A stretch of 64,000 bases of DNA from Flavobacteriaceae bacterium (GTDB lineage Bacteria; Bacteroidota; Bacteroidia; Flavobacteriales; Flavobacteriaceae). Below, in pieces: positions 20,121 through 29,513 of the stretch (the stretch's first letter is position 1; every line of letters begins with the position of its first letter). Both the position numbers and the translations under genes were made by a program. Below the pieces are notes generated by a model. That model was not told where the DNA came from, searched no databases, and was given only the letters and a program-made list of their open reading frames with translations. The stretch lies in assembly GCA_029238215.1 (NCBI GenBank), contig JAQWGN010000001.1, positions 1 through 64,000 of the forward strand. The letters run 5' to 3'.

Positions 20121-21776
20121 GTGTTGCAATCACTGTACATTAAGAATTTTTCTTTGATCGAAGATTTAGAGGTTCGTTTTACCTCTGGCTTATGTATTTT
20201 GACAGGTGAAACAGGCTCAGGAAAATCGATTTTACTTGAAGCCCTTTCGCTTATCCTTGGTCATCGAGCAAATCTTGCAACAATACGTAAAGGAGCAACT
20301 AAATGTATTGTTGAGGCAACGTTTGATATTCGTTCTCATAATTTACAGCCGTTGTTTGAAGCGTTTGACTTGGATAATGAACCAACTTCAGTAATTCGCC
20401 GCGAACTAAGTACTTCAGGCAAATCAAGAGCATTTATAAATGACACTCCTGTAACATTGGATGCATTAAAATCACTGAGTTCGGCTTTGGTCGATATTCA
20501 CACCCAACGTCAGACGATTCAATTGACAGATCCTGCGTTCTATTTAGCATTAATCGATGCTTTTTCTAACGATCAAGGGCTATTAGATCTATATAAGGAA
20601 AAGTTCACTCTTTGGAAAGACCTTTCTAGTGAGTTAACATCACTCAGTGAGAGACAGAAACAATCGAATGAATCTTTAGATTACCACAAGTTCTTACTTC
20701 ACGAGTTGGACCAAGTTTCATTTACACATGACAGTATCGAACTTCTTGAAAATGAGGCATCCGCCTTACGGAATGCCACAGGTCTTCGTTCAACGCTAGC
20801 ATCTATTGTTGCTTTAGGCTCACAGGAAGGTGTTGGTATTCAAGATCAATTACTAGCATTACGTCAGCTTGTGGCTAAAATTGCTTCATTTGGACCATTG
20901 TATTCTTCATTACAAGATCGCATTGCAAGTGTTGGGATAGAAGTTGCAGATATTTTTCAAGAAGCCGAAGATTTAGGCGAGGCTATTTTAGATGACCCTT
21001 TAAAACTTCAAGAAGTTGAAGACATTCTTAGTACGTTGCATAGTCTATGTCAAAAACATCAAGTTCAAGATGCGCGCGGACTTCTTGAAAAGCGAGAGCA
21101 TTTACGGGAGTTATGTGAAGATGTTGAAAGTTTAGAAAATCAAATTATTTCAAAAACCAAAGATGTTGATACTGCATTTGATGCTTTAAGTAAAGCGGCT
21201 CAAACGCTTTCTTCTCAACGCGAAAAGTCCTGTAAGCCGCTATCTGATATGCTTGTTTTGCGTTCTCGAGACCTTGGTATGGAACACGTTCGCTTTTCAT
21301 TCAAACGGACTGCACTTTCTACACCTGGGCCGTCTGGACTTGAGACTATGGACTTACTTTTTTCTGCCAATAAAGGGATTGATTTTGCACCAATTGGAAA
21401 AGTTGCTTCAGGAGGAGAGTTGTCTAGAATTATGTTGGTTATTAAGTCTATTATGGCAGAGAAAACTCAGCTACCAACCTTGATTTTAGATGAAATTGAC
21501 ACGGGTGTTTCTGGGGAAATGGCAAAGGCTATGGGTAAACGTATGCATGAAATGAGTCGCCATATGCAAGTGATTTCAATAACACATTTACCACAAATTG
21601 CTGCATTGGCCGACACCCACTATAAAGTGTATAAACAGGTAGTAGGGGAGTCTACCAAAACCTATTTGACTCCGCTTAATGAGGAAGCAAGAATTGAAGC
21701 ATTGGCAGAAATGCTGGGAGGTAAAGAACTAAAAGAAACAGCATTGCGCCACGCGCAAGAGCTGCGAAACGTTTAA
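20121..21776 (+). CDS. recN: DNA repair protein RecN
   Basis: A 551-residue SMC-like ATPase of double-strand break repair. Walker A GETGSGKSILLEALSLILG is near residue 30. A long central coiled-coil region spans about 150-370. The C-terminal ABC signature VASGGELSRIMLVIK and Walker B LILDEIDTGVSG follow. The start is GTG 20121 (MLQSLYIKNFSLIEDLEV), with no ATG available; TTG 20124 is a possible alternative. Confidence 0.95.
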   Translation: MLQSLYIKNFSLIEDLEVRFTSGLCILTGETGSGKSILLEALSLILGHRANLATIRKGATKCIVEATFDIRSHNLQPLFEAFDLDNEPTSVIRRELSTSGKSRAFINDTPVTLDALKSLSSALVDIHTQRQTIQLTDPAFYLALIDAFSNDQGLLDLYKEKFTLWKDLSSELTSLSERQKQSNESLDYHKFLLHELDQVSFTHDSIELLENEASALRNATGLRSTLASIVALGSQEGVGIQDQLLALRQLVAKIASFGPLYSSLQDRIASVGIEVADIFQEAEDLGEAILDDPLKLQEVEDILSTLHSLCQKHQVQDARGLLEKREHLRELCEDVESLENQIISKTKDVDTAFDALSKAAQTLSSQREKSCKPLSDMLVLRSRDLGMEHVRFSFKRTALSTPGPSGLETMDLLFSANKGIDFAPIGKVASGGELSRIMLVIKSIMAEKTQLPTLILDEIDTGVSGEMAKAMGKRMHEMSRHMQVISITHLPQIAALADTHYKVYKQVVGESTKTYLTPLNEEARIEALAEMLGGKELKETALRHAQELRNV

Positions 21777-21791
21777 TTTTAAATAACCATT

Positions 21792-22616
21792 ATGAGTTAC
21801 GGATTACTAAAAGGGAAAAGAGGGATTATTTTTGGAGCATTAGATGAGAATTCTATTGCCTGGAAGACAGCACTTCGTGTGCATGAAGAAGGAGGTTCTT
21901 TTGTACTTACCAATGCGCCTATAGCTATGCGCATGGGGACGATAAATCAGCTTGCAGAGCAAACAGGTGCTACTGTAATTCCAGCGGATGCCACTTCGTT
22001 AGAGGACCTCGAAAAATTAGTTACTGAATCTGTTGAAGTACTGGGCGGCAAAATTGATTTTGTACTTCATTCTATTGGAATGTCGGTTAATGTTAGAAAA
22101 GGTCGCTCTTACATCGATCAAAAATATGATTGGACTGCCAAAGGGTGGGACGTTTCTGCTGGTTCTTTTCACAAAGTAATGCAGGTACTTTATAAGCAAG
22201 ACGCAATGAATGAATGGGGTAGTATCGTCGCATTATCATATATGGCTGCACAACGTGTTTTTCCAGATTATAACGATATGGCAGATAACAAAGCCTTTTT
22301 AGAGTCAATCGCACGTAGTTTTGGATACTTTTTTGGGAGAGACAAAAAGGTACGTGTAAATACCATTTCTCAATCTCCAACACCAACAACTGCAGGTAAA
22401 GGAGTTAAGGGTTTTGATGGGTTTATATCCTATGCCGAAAAGATGTCTCCTCTTGGAAACGCTTCTGCTTCTGACTGTGCTAATTATACCGTTTCATTGT
22501 TTTCCGATCTAACTCGGAAAGTAACCCTTCAAAACTTATTTCATGATGGAGGTTTTTCAAATATGGGTGTAAGTGATGCTGTTATGCAGGCCTTTGAAGA
22601 AAAAGAACAATCGTAA
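21792..22616 (+). CDS. fabI: Enoyl-[acyl-carrier-protein] reductase (NADH) FabI
   Basis: Last reductive step of the fatty-acid elongation cycle; target of triclosan-type inhibitors in the family. 274 residues, Rossmann fold. The FabI active site is Tyr150 and Tyr160 with Lys167 (SYMAAQRVFPDYNDMADNK), and GALDENSIAW is the cofactor-binding variant of the family's GxxxxxSIA. It has the flavobacterial form with the MADNKAFLESIARSFGYFFGR helix. It is followed after 2 bp by a YbbR gene. Confidence 0.95.
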   Translation: MSYGLLKGKRGIIFGALDENSIAWKTALRVHEEGGSFVLTNAPIAMRMGTINQLAEQTGATVIPADATSLEDLEKLVTESVEVLGGKIDFVLHSIGMSVNVRKGRSYIDQKYDWTAKGWDVSAGSFHKVMQVLYKQDAMNEWGSIVALSYMAAQRVFPDYNDMADNKAFLESIARSFGYFFGRDKKVRVNTISQSPTPTTAGKGVKGFDGFISYAEKMSPLGNASASDCANYTVSLFSDLTRKVTLQNLFHDGGFSNMGVSDAVMQAFEEKEQS

Positions 22617-22618
22617 GC

Positions 22619-23563
22619 ATGTCTAAAAAGCGACATTCATTAAAAAGAAAGGTTTTAGGCTCAAAAAAAGGGCTTTTATTTTTAGTGTTTGCCGCTATTG
22701 TATGGTTCATTAGCGCACTTTCAAACCCTTATACCGCTAATGTTCCTGTAAGAGTGATTTTAGAATCAGATTCTGATAAATTTATTGTGTTGGAATCTGA
22801 AGTAGCTGTTCCAGCCCGGGTATCTGCATCTGGGTTTTCTGTCTTATTTCAAAGGATATTCCCAAGTGAAATCAGCCTGCTGACAAGCGATATTTCATCC
22901 ATAGATTTGGAAAAAGCTCGTCTTAGTTCTGCAGTTTTGCTAGAGCACTATAAGCAACAAAATTCTGGTGATGCAAACATTTTAGGCTTTGTATACAACA
23001 GCTTTGCCTTGCCAGTGGCTCAGGCTGTCCAGAAGTCACTTCCTACGTCATTGCTGCGCTTACCACGTCTTGAAGAAGGTTATGAGTTTGCTAGCCCAAT
23101 TCAATTTAGTATCGATACGGTTGTTGCAATGGGAACCAATGATGGATTGGTAGGGTTGACAAGCGCAATTTACAAGCTTGAATCAAACAAAATCCTCAAA
23201 GATAATTTCGTACTGAAGGCCTCCTTAGTTGATTCAATTGCACAGCTTGCTCAGTGGAGTGCCAATACAATAACGGTAAGTGGAAGTGTAGATCGATACT
23301 CTGATGTTTCATTTATACTCCCCGTTGTATTAACCAATGCACCAGATTCCTTAAGCATTATGCTTAGTCCAAAGGAAGTAGAGGTCAAATTTGCTGCTCC
23401 GCTTTCGCAACTACGCTACATTAACGCAATAAACCTACGTGCCGAGGTTAGTTTTGAAGGAAATAGTGCAGACGAGCTTAAAGTTGCTGTTGTTGGGTTA
23501 CCCAATTCGGTTAAACACCTCGTTGTTTCTCCTCAATCCATATCTTATTTTATTTTAGAATGA
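22619..23563 (+). CDS. YbbR-like (CdaR-type) domain membrane-anchored protein
   Basis: 314 residues with one N-terminal membrane helix (about 18-37: GLLFLVFAAIVWFISALSNP), then beta-rich YbbR-type repeats exposed outside. WFISALSNP and the PVRVILESDSDKF start of the first repeat are typical. In Firmicutes CdaR regulates the c-di-AMP cyclase; the role in Bacteroidota is unknown and no cyclase gene is in view. The position between fabI and coaE is a common flavobacterial arrangement. It overlaps coaE by 4 bp. Confidence 0.8.
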   Translation: MSKKRHSLKRKVLGSKKGLLFLVFAAIVWFISALSNPYTANVPVRVILESDSDKFIVLESEVAVPARVSASGFSVLFQRIFPSEISLLTSDISSIDLEKARLSSAVLLEHYKQQNSGDANILGFVYNSFALPVAQAVQKSLPTSLLRLPRLEEGYEFASPIQFSIDTVVAMGTNDGLVGLTSAIYKLESNKILKDNFVLKASLVDSIAQLAQWSANTITVSGSVDRYSDVSFILPVVLTNAPDSLSIMLSPKEVEVKFAAPLSQLRYINAINLRAEVSFEGNSADELKVAVVGLPNSVKHLVVSPQSISYFILE

Positions 23564-24150
23564 AACATTTCGCTCTTACTGGAGGCATTGGTAGTGGTAA
23601 GTCTAAAGTATTGGGTTTGTTTGAAAATCTAGGGATACCTTGTTTTTCTGCCGATGTAACAGCAAAAAAACTGATGCAGGAAGACCAGTATATTATTTCA
23701 GCAGTTAATTCGCTTTTTGACGGCAAGGCTTACACTAATGGTAGGTTTAATCGTGACTATGTTGCAGAACAAGCTTTTAGTTCTCCAGAATTGTTAAAAA
23801 ATTTAAATCGCATTGTACATCCTGCAGTGCAAAGGGAATACGATCAATGGAAGTTTAATCAACATGCCCCGTATACAATTTATGAGGCAGCGATTATTTT
23901 CGAGCATCACAGACAAGATTATTTTGATGGGGTTATACTTGTGATTGCACCAGAAGAAGAACGCATTCGTCGTGTTATGAATCGAGATAAGGCTTCAGAA
24001 GAATCGGTTCGAAATCGAATGGCAAACCAATGGCATGATGCTAAAAAAATTCCTTTGGCAACAGAAATTATTAGAAATGAAACGTGGAGCGAAACAACGG
24101 ATCATGTAAACGTTTTACACCAACGGCTATTGAAAAATACAGGGGTATAA
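23560..24150 (+). CDS. coaE: Dephospho-CoA kinase
   Basis: Final step of coenzyme A synthesis (phosphorylation of the ribose 3'-OH). 196 residues. P-loop GGIGSGKSKVL near residue 8, LGIPCFSADVTAKKLM with the conserved Asp, and the lid-region segment IRRVMNRDKASEESVRNRMANQ. ATGA overlap with the YbbR gene indicates translational coupling. Confidence 0.95.
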   Translation: MKHFALTGGIGSGKSKVLGLFENLGIPCFSADVTAKKLMQEDQYIISAVNSLFDGKAYTNGRFNRDYVAEQAFSSPELLKNLNRIVHPAVQREYDQWKFNQHAPYTIYEAAIIFEHHRQDYFDGVILVIAPEEERIRRVMNRDKASEESVRNRMANQWHDAKKIPLATEIIRNETWSETTDHVNVLHQRLLKNTGV

Positions 24151-24190
24151 TTAAGGTTGTGTATTTTTACATCAATAAATTATGTAATAA

Positions 24191-25777
24191 ATGAAGAAAG
24201 GGTTGTTTACGGTTTTAGTGGCATGTATGGCTATGGCTCTTTTGGGAATCATAATTGTACAAACCTTTTGGATTCAAACCAACTTAAACAGTAGAGATCG
24301 TCAATTTTCATTGAGTGTAAATAATGCACTAGCTGCTGTTTCTGAACAAATAAAGGAACGTGAATTACGCGACTACATTGTTGCTACCCAAAAGCTTATG
24401 GACAGTATTGGGTCTCCAAAAGAATCCCAGTTAACCGAAGTTTTTCAATACATCGACCGCACTACGGAAGTAAATAAAACACTTTTAGTATCAAGAGGAA
24501 TTATCCAAGACACCTATGGTATTTTTCCCAAGCTTTACGATCCCTCTTCATCAGATTCCACCCCAATATTAGATTATAGAAGCATTAAGGCAACTACAGT
24601 TTTAGAAGAAGATGTTGATGCAACAATAGACCGTATGTCTTCTTCAGAACGAATGCAGCGAATTGAACGTCTTTCTTCAATGGATAAAGCAAAGTATGAA
24701 AGTATTTTTATGGACATTGCTTCAAACAAATCTATAGAAAGACGGGTAAGTACTTTTGAATTAGAGCTCCTTTTGGGTCAAGAATTATTGTTAAGAGATA
24801 TAGATGCTAGTTTTGAGTTTAGAGTTTTTGAAGGAAACCGCATGTCAGGTCTGGGCACTGAACTTTTTCTTCAAAATGTAAATAGAACTACATATAGAAC
24901 GCCTCTTTTTGTAGATGTAGACGGCGCAAGTGACTACGAGTTGCGTATAATTTTTCCAGAGAAAAACGCTTTTTTACGTTCTTCTGTTTGGCGATCGATA
25001 GCCTTGTCTGTTTTATTTACCTTGATACTGATAAGTGTTTTTACAATAACGCTCTTACAAGCCAGTAAACAAAAGAAAATATCAGACATCAAATCTGATT
25101 TCATCAACAACATGACCCATGAGTTTAAAACACCAATAGCAACAATTCAGCTAGCGTTAGATGCTTTGGGTACTCCGGTTGTTGCTAAACAACCAAATAA
25201 AGTTACACAGTATTTGGGATTGATTCGAGATGAAAGCCGTCGAATGAATACCCAAGTAGAAAATGTATTGCAAATTTCAAGACTTGATCGAAGGGAGTTA
25301 GAGCTAGTCACGTTAGAAGTGAATCCACATACCCCAATTAAAACAGCGATTGAACATGTGCGCTTACTCATTGACCAGAGTGAAGGCACCATTGAAATAT
25401 CGCTTGACCCTATGCACATTACCCTTCCAATGTCGGAGTCACATATGACCAACGTTTGGGTTAATTTACTGGAAAATGCCATTAAATATTCAGATGGGAA
25501 TGTGAAAATTAAAGTCGTTACAAAGGTTACAGAGGATGCTTTTACCGTTTCTATTCAAGATAGCGGTATTGGTATGAGTAGTAATGTAAGACGTCGCGTA
25601 TTTGATCGTTTTTATCGTGAGGAGTCAGGTAATATTCATAATGTAAAGGGCCATGGATTAGGCTTGTCTTATGTAAAACGGATTGTTGAATTACACAATG
25701 GCACGATATATGTAAAAAGTCAACCTAAAATAGGAAGTACTTTCACAGTTCGCTTCCCACTAAAACATAGCCTATGA
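24191..25777 (+). CDS. Sensor histidine kinase of a two-component system
   Basis: 528 residues. Membrane helices at about 7-28 and 266-290 enclose a periplasmic sensor region of about 240 residues with no recognised domain. The HisKA box NNMTHEFKTPIATIQLAL has its phosphoacceptor at His310. HATPase motifs follow: N box NLLENAIKYS, G1 DSGIGM, G2 GHGLGLSYVKRIV. It resembles the RprX group of Bacteroidota. The start codon of the response regulator overlaps its stop by 4 bp. The signal is unknown. Confidence 0.92.
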   Translation: MKKGLFTVLVACMAMALLGIIIVQTFWIQTNLNSRDRQFSLSVNNALAAVSEQIKERELRDYIVATQKLMDSIGSPKESQLTEVFQYIDRTTEVNKTLLVSRGIIQDTYGIFPKLYDPSSSDSTPILDYRSIKATTVLEEDVDATIDRMSSSERMQRIERLSSMDKAKYESIFMDIASNKSIERRVSTFELELLLGQELLLRDIDASFEFRVFEGNRMSGLGTELFLQNVNRTTYRTPLFVDVDGASDYELRIIFPEKNAFLRSSVWRSIALSVLFTLILISVFTITLLQASKQKKISDIKSDFINNMTHEFKTPIATIQLALDALGTPVVAKQPNKVTQYLGLIRDESRRMNTQVENVLQISRLDRRELELVTLEVNPHTPIKTAIEHVRLLIDQSEGTIEISLDPMHITLPMSESHMTNVWVNLLENAIKYSDGNVKIKVVTKVTEDAFTVSIQDSGIGMSSNVRRRVFDRFYREESGNIHNVKGHGLGLSYVKRIVELHNGTIYVKSQPKIGSTFTVRFPLKHSL

Positions 25778-26478
25778 TAACTACAAATAAAAAAGTGCTT
25801 TTAGTCGAGGATGATCTGAATTTCGGAAGAATTTTAAAGGACTACTTGGAGCTCAACAATTACGATGTTGTGCTAGCAAGGAATGGGGTAGAGGGAGCTG
25901 AAAAATTTAATAAAGGGGATTTTGATATTTGTTTGCTAGATGTCATGATGCCTTATAAAGATGGGTTTACGTTAGCGAAAGAAATCCGTGCTAACGACAT
26001 GAATGTTCCTATCATTTTTCTTACTGCCAAATCAATGAAAGACGATGTGGTAAAAGGGTACCAAATCGGGGCCGATGATTACCTTACCAAACCCTTTGAT
26101 TCTGAGGTGTTGTTGTTAAAAATGAAAGCCTTATTTCAGCGTATGGAACAAAACAGTTTTCAACTTAAGAATGAAAATCACCTATTTACCATTGGCGCGT
26201 TTAATTTCAACGCTAAACTTCGACAACTTTCGTTAAACAACGATAAGCCCATAAAATTATCTCCTAAAGAGGGATCATTGCTTCATCTGCTAATTTTACA
26301 TAAAAACGACTTGATGCCTCGTGAGTTGGCATTAAAAAAGATATGGAAGGATGACACCTATTTTACATCACGTTCAATGGATGTATATATTGCTAAAATC
26401 AGGAAACATCTCAAAGGGGATCCTTCAATTGAGATTATCAATGTACATGGGGAAGGGTTTCGTATAGTCGCTCCCTAA
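25774..26478 (+). CDS. OmpR/PhoB-family response regulator
   Basis: 234 residues. The receiver domain has acidic residues Glu12, Asp13 and Asp14, phospho-acceptor Asp56 (CLLDVMMP) and Lys in FLTAKS. A C-terminal winged-helix domain (about 140-234) follows, with KLSPKEGSLLHLLILHKN and RSMDVYIAKIRKHLKGDP. RprY-like partner of the upstream kinase. It ends overlapping xerD, which is convergent, by 4 bp. Confidence 0.93.
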   Translation: MITTNKKVLLVEDDLNFGRILKDYLELNNYDVVLARNGVEGAEKFNKGDFDICLLDVMMPYKDGFTLAKEIRANDMNVPIIFLTAKSMKDDVVKGYQIGADDYLTKPFDSEVLLLKMKALFQRMEQNSFQLKNENHLFTIGAFNFNAKLRQLSLNNDKPIKLSPKEGSLLHLLILHKNDLMPRELALKKIWKDDTYFTSRSMDVYIAKIRKHLKGDPSIEIINVHGEGFRIVAP

Positions 26479-27386
26479 TTTGCCCTTGGGTGAAAGCGCG
26501 ATAAGGCTTCTTTTAAATGGCGCTGGCTCATATGGATATAACGCTCAGTTGTTGTAATGCTCGAATGCCCCATCATGTGTTGGACAATATGTATGTCAGC
26601 ACCGTTTTCAACCAAATGGGTAGCAAATGAATGCCTAAGTGTATGCGGACTTATGTTTTTTGTTATTGCGGCCCGTAGTGCTGCATTTTTAACAATTGTA
26701 TATACCATCACACGTGTCATTTCCCTCCCTCTATTATTTAAAAACAGTATATCTTCATGCCCTTTCGCTGGTAGACTATTTCGCCGCATATTAAGGTATT
26801 CATTGATAAGCTCTACTGTACTTTCTGCCACAGGTACCCAACGCAATTTGTCTCCTTTTCCACGTACTCTAATAAGCCCTTTTTCAAAAAACAAATCTGA
26901 ACAGTTTAGTTTTGTAAGCTCGCTGACTCTGAGGCCACAACTATACAACAGCTCTAACATGCAGTGATTTCTAAACGCAAATGCTCCTTTGGTGTCAATC
27001 CCTGCGATTAGGGCATCTACTTCTAAGGTTGATAAGGTGTCGGGGAAAGTTTTACGTGTTTTAGGAGCTTCCAGTAATTTTGTTGGATTATCTGATCTGT
27101 ACCCTTCAAGTTGAAGAAAAATAAACAATCCTTTAATGCCTGAAATGATTCTGGATTGGGTTGGTGGAAGTACTTCCTTTGAAAGTTGAAACACAAAATC
27201 TTTTAGGGTATCAGCGTCAACAGCAATTGGAGTGTTTTTGTTTTTTAGTGTTTCGCAATAACGCACAAGACGTTTTACATCAAACTGATAGCCTTCAATC
27301 GTGTTTTCAGACAACCCCTGTTCTAAGCGGAGGTAATACGCAAATGCTTCTAATGCTTTTTCCCAATGCATTCTTAAATGTAACAT
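26475..27386 (-). CDS. xerD: Site-specific tyrosine recombinase XerD
   Basis: 303 residues. SAM-like N-terminal core-binding domain (YYLRLEQGLSENTIEGYQFDV) and catalytic domain with ELLYSCGLRVSELTKL (Arg), HTLRHSFATHLVENGADI (His-x-x-Arg) and MGHSSITTTERYIHMS (His and nucleophilic Tyr). Housekeeping role: chromosome dimer resolution at dif with XerC. ATG 27386 is used; ATG 27371 (MHWEKALEAFAYYLRLE) is equally plausible. It is the only recombinase in the window and lies about 5-9 kb from the cassette-like elements. Confidence 0.93.
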   Translation of the reverse strand: MLHLRMHWEKALEAFAYYLRLEQGLSENTIEGYQFDVKRLVRYCETLKNKNTPIAVDADTLKDFVFQLSKEVLPPTQSRIISGIKGLFIFLQLEGYRSDNPTKLLEAPKTRKTFPDTLSTLEVDALIAGIDTKGAFAFRNHCMLELLYSCGLRVSELTKLNCSDLFFEKGLIRVRGKGDKLRWVPVAESTVELINEYLNMRRNSLPAKGHEDILFLNNRGREMTRVMVYTIVKNAALRAAITKNISPHTLRHSFATHLVENGADIHIVQHMMGHSSITTTERYIHMSQRHLKEALSRFHPRAN

Positions 27387-27423
27387 TTTTCATATTACCA
27401 CATATTGATTGGCTAGAGTTTCT

Positions 27424-27431
27424 TAGTTTTG
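27424..27431 (+). promoter_or_regulatory. -7 box TAGTTTTG of aroQ
   Basis: A full TAnnTTTG match, ending 13 nt before the aroQ ATG in the divergent xerD-aroQ gap. Confidence 0.55.
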
Positions 27432-27444
27432 GACAAAATACGTC

Positions 27445-27867
27445 ATGGAACTAACCATTATCAACGGGCCTAACTTAAATTTACTTGGAAAACGTGAACC
27501 TGAAATTTATGGATCTCAAGGTTTTGAGGCGTATTTAGGCACCCTTAAAGAGCAGTATCCAGATATCACATTCAATTACCTTCAGTCAAATATTGAAGGT
27601 GAATTAATTGATGCCTTACATGCTCATGGTTTTTCTTCTGATGGTATTATTCTTAATGCAGGCGCGTATACGCATACTTCTATTGGCTTGGGCGACGCAA
27701 TTAAAGGTATAGAAACTCCGGTGGTAGAGGTGCATATTTCCAACACGTTTTCTCGTGAAGATTTTCGCCACACTTCTTTTATTACCCCTAGTGCAAAAGG
27801 GCTAATATTAGGCTTTGGTCTTGATGTTTATCGGTTGGCTGTAGAGAGTTTTATAAAAATAGACTAA
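27445..27867 (+). CDS. aroQ: Type II 3-dehydroquinate dehydratase
   Basis: 140-residue dodecameric-type enzyme of the shikimate pathway. Active-site pattern: INGPNLNLLGKREPEIYG (Arg and catalytic Tyr), ILNAGAYTHTSIGL and VEVHISNTFSREDFRHTS (catalytic His region). Monocistronic, divergent from xerD, with a 4 bp convergent overlap with the SDR gene. Confidence 0.96.
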   Translation: MELTIINGPNLNLLGKREPEIYGSQGFEAYLGTLKEQYPDITFNYLQSNIEGELIDALHAHGFSSDGIILNAGAYTHTSIGLGDAIKGIETPVVEVHISNTFSREDFRHTSFITPSAKGLILGFGLDVYRLAVESFIKID

Positions 27868-28721
27868 AATGGCCTGTGCCGATCGCCTTTGCTTGCAGTC
27901 TTGTAAACAATCCAATCTACTAATTTATCTGGCAAGTAATAGGCAAGCAGTTTAAATAACAAACGATTTTTATGCACGATATAACGTGTTTTGGGTTTTC
28001 TTTTTTCAAGACATTTTAAAATTACTTTTGGTATACGTTCAACTGGTAACGCAGATTTCTCAATGCGTTTTATTATTGTGTTTGCATTTTTAAGCACATC
28101 AAAATAGTCAGTATCTCTAAATTTTTCGAGCTGGTTTTCACTTTTCTTCCAAATAGCCGTTTTAATTGGCCCAGGTTCTATAGCGATAACTTTTATGCCG
28201 TATCGATACAGCTCTCTCCTGTAGGTGTCTGTCATGCTTTCTACGCCATGCTTTGAAATACAATACGCACCATTAAAAGGGGAGTTAAACAACCCAGAAA
28301 CCGAACTTATGTTGATGATTCTTCCAGGAGAACCCGTAAAGTTTTTTTGTGCTCCAAGTAAGGGGAGAAAGACATTTGTAACGCGCCTGACCGCCTTTAT
28401 ATTAATGTCTAGTTGTTGTTCAAAATCTTCTTCTGAAATGTGTTGCAACGGTCCAGGAACCGCAATGCCCGCATTATTAATAAGTGCTATAAGTTCGGTA
28501 CACTGCTTAAATACAATTTTTGAAGCCTTAATTACTTCCTCATGATCTTGAACATCAAATACTAATGGCGTAAAACGTTCGGGGTATTCCGAAATGAGCA
28601 AGTCAGCATCTGCTTTTTTTCTAATACTTCCGTAAATGTGATACCCTTTTGCATGCAAAACCGCTAAGGCATCGCGTCCAATTCCAGATGATACTCCGGT
28701 AATTACAATCGCTCCTTTCAT
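27864..28721 (-). CDS. Short-chain dehydrogenase/reductase (SDR)
   Basis: 285 residues, classical SDR. Cofactor loop TGVSSGIG at the N-terminus, NNAG near residue 87, and catalytic Ser-Tyr-Lys in INISSVSGLFNSPFNGAYCISKHG. The C-terminal extension (KPKTRYIVHKNRLLFKLLAYYLPDKLVDWIVYK) is membrane-associating in appearance and typical of retinol-dehydrogenase-like SDRs. The substrate is unknown. It lies 10 bp after the methyltransferase gene and is probably co-transcribed from the promoter at 29408-29415. Confidence 0.9.
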   Translation of the reverse strand: MKGAIVITGVSSGIGRDALAVLHAKGYHIYGSIRKKADADLLISEYPERFTPLVFDVQDHEEVIKASKIVFKQCTELIALINNAGIAVPGPLQHISEEDFEQQLDINIKAVRRVTNVFLPLLGAQKNFTGSPGRIINISSVSGLFNSPFNGAYCISKHGVESMTDTYRRELYRYGIKVIAIEPGPIKTAIWKKSENQLEKFRDTDYFDVLKNANTIIKRIEKSALPVERIPKVILKCLEKRKPKTRYIVHKNRLLFKLLAYYLPDKLVDWIVYKTASKGDRHRPF

Positions 28722-28731
28722 AGTTTATTTT

Positions 28732-29376
28732 TTATTTAATCGCAGAGCCGTAAATATGAGGCTTTTTTATTGCGTGAATCAACCCTTTTCCTTCCTGCAT
28801 ATATTGGATGAACGATACAGATGAAAAACCTGCATTTTTAATTGAAGCAGCTATATCTCTTCCGGGCTCACAACCATCAGAATAATATTTCCATGGTGTA
28901 TATGGAACAATTTTTTGAACTGCTCGACGTAAAAAATTATGATTATCAACAACATGTTCTAAAAAAAGGAATCTACCTCCTGGCTTTAATACTCTTTTTA
29001 TTTCTTTCATGCTTATGTCTAAGTTGCTTACTGAACACAGAACCTTAGTACAAATCACAAAATCAACCTGAGAATCGGGTAAGCAAATTGCCTCTGAATA
29101 ACAATCCAAAAGGCTTGCACTAACTCCTTGTTTTTTTGCTGATTCCAATAAATAAGGGTGCATGGCTGGATTAGGTTCAACCCCTATCCAACGTATTCCT
29201 TTCTTGTTAAGAAATGCAAAATTTGTCCCGATCCCTGGCCCAATTTCTAGTACAGTTCCTTCAATACCCGAAAAGAGCTCAATTTTTCTTTTTTTATTTA
29301 ACTCAAAATTTTTATCGTTTCCTTTTGATTGAAAACGGGCTAGCCTTTTTTTAAAATAGTTAACTTTTCTTTGCAT
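28732..29376 (-). CDS. Class I SAM-dependent methyltransferase, METTL7-like
   Basis: 214 residues. SAM-binding motif GTVLEIGPGIGTNFAFL, then VDFVICTKVLCSVSNL and LKPGGRFLFLEHV. The C-terminal pattern YYSDGCEPGRDI...KKPHIYGSAIK resembles METTL7-type thiol/lipid methyltransferases. The substrate is unknown. The start is ATG 29376 (MQRKVNYFKKRLARFQS); the longer TTG-started frame would put a duplicated promoter leader inside the protein. It forms an operon with the SDR gene. Confidence 0.84.
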   Translation of the reverse strand: MQRKVNYFKKRLARFQSKGNDKNFELNKKRKIELFSGIEGTVLEIGPGIGTNFAFLNKKGIRWIGVEPNPAMHPYLLESAKKQGVSASLLDCYSEAICLPDSQVDFVICTKVLCSVSNLDISMKEIKRVLKPGGRFLFLEHVVDNHNFLRRAVQKIVPYTPWKYYSDGCEPGRDIAASIKNAGFSSVSFIQYMQEGKGLIHAIKKPHIYGSAIK

Positions 29377-29380
29377 GATA

Positions 29381-29415
29381 TAGAACAGATTTGGGTGTCG
29401 CTCCAATCAAATATA
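29381..29415 (-). repeat. Duplicated promoter-leader module, copy A
   Basis: Read on the minus strand, a -7 box TATATTTG (29415 to 29408) is followed by a leader ending CACCCAAATCTGTTCTA, 4 nt before the methyltransferase ATG. Thirty of 35 bases match copy B at 36187-36221. A hairpin AAC-CTC/GAG-GTT with five T (about 29443 to 29420) precedes it, as in copy B. Confidence 0.8.
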
Positions 29416-29513
29416 CTAAAAAGCAACCTCCTTTTGAGTGGTTGTATGTTATAGTGATAAAGCATTTTTGAAGCTTTAAAATCGATTTGCTGTTAATCTT
29501 CTTCAACCTGACT

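Noticed and set aside
26475..27386. XerD as the integrase of a mobile element
   Set aside because: It has the length and motifs of the housekeeping recombinase and sits beside aroQ among core genes with no repeats at its borders.
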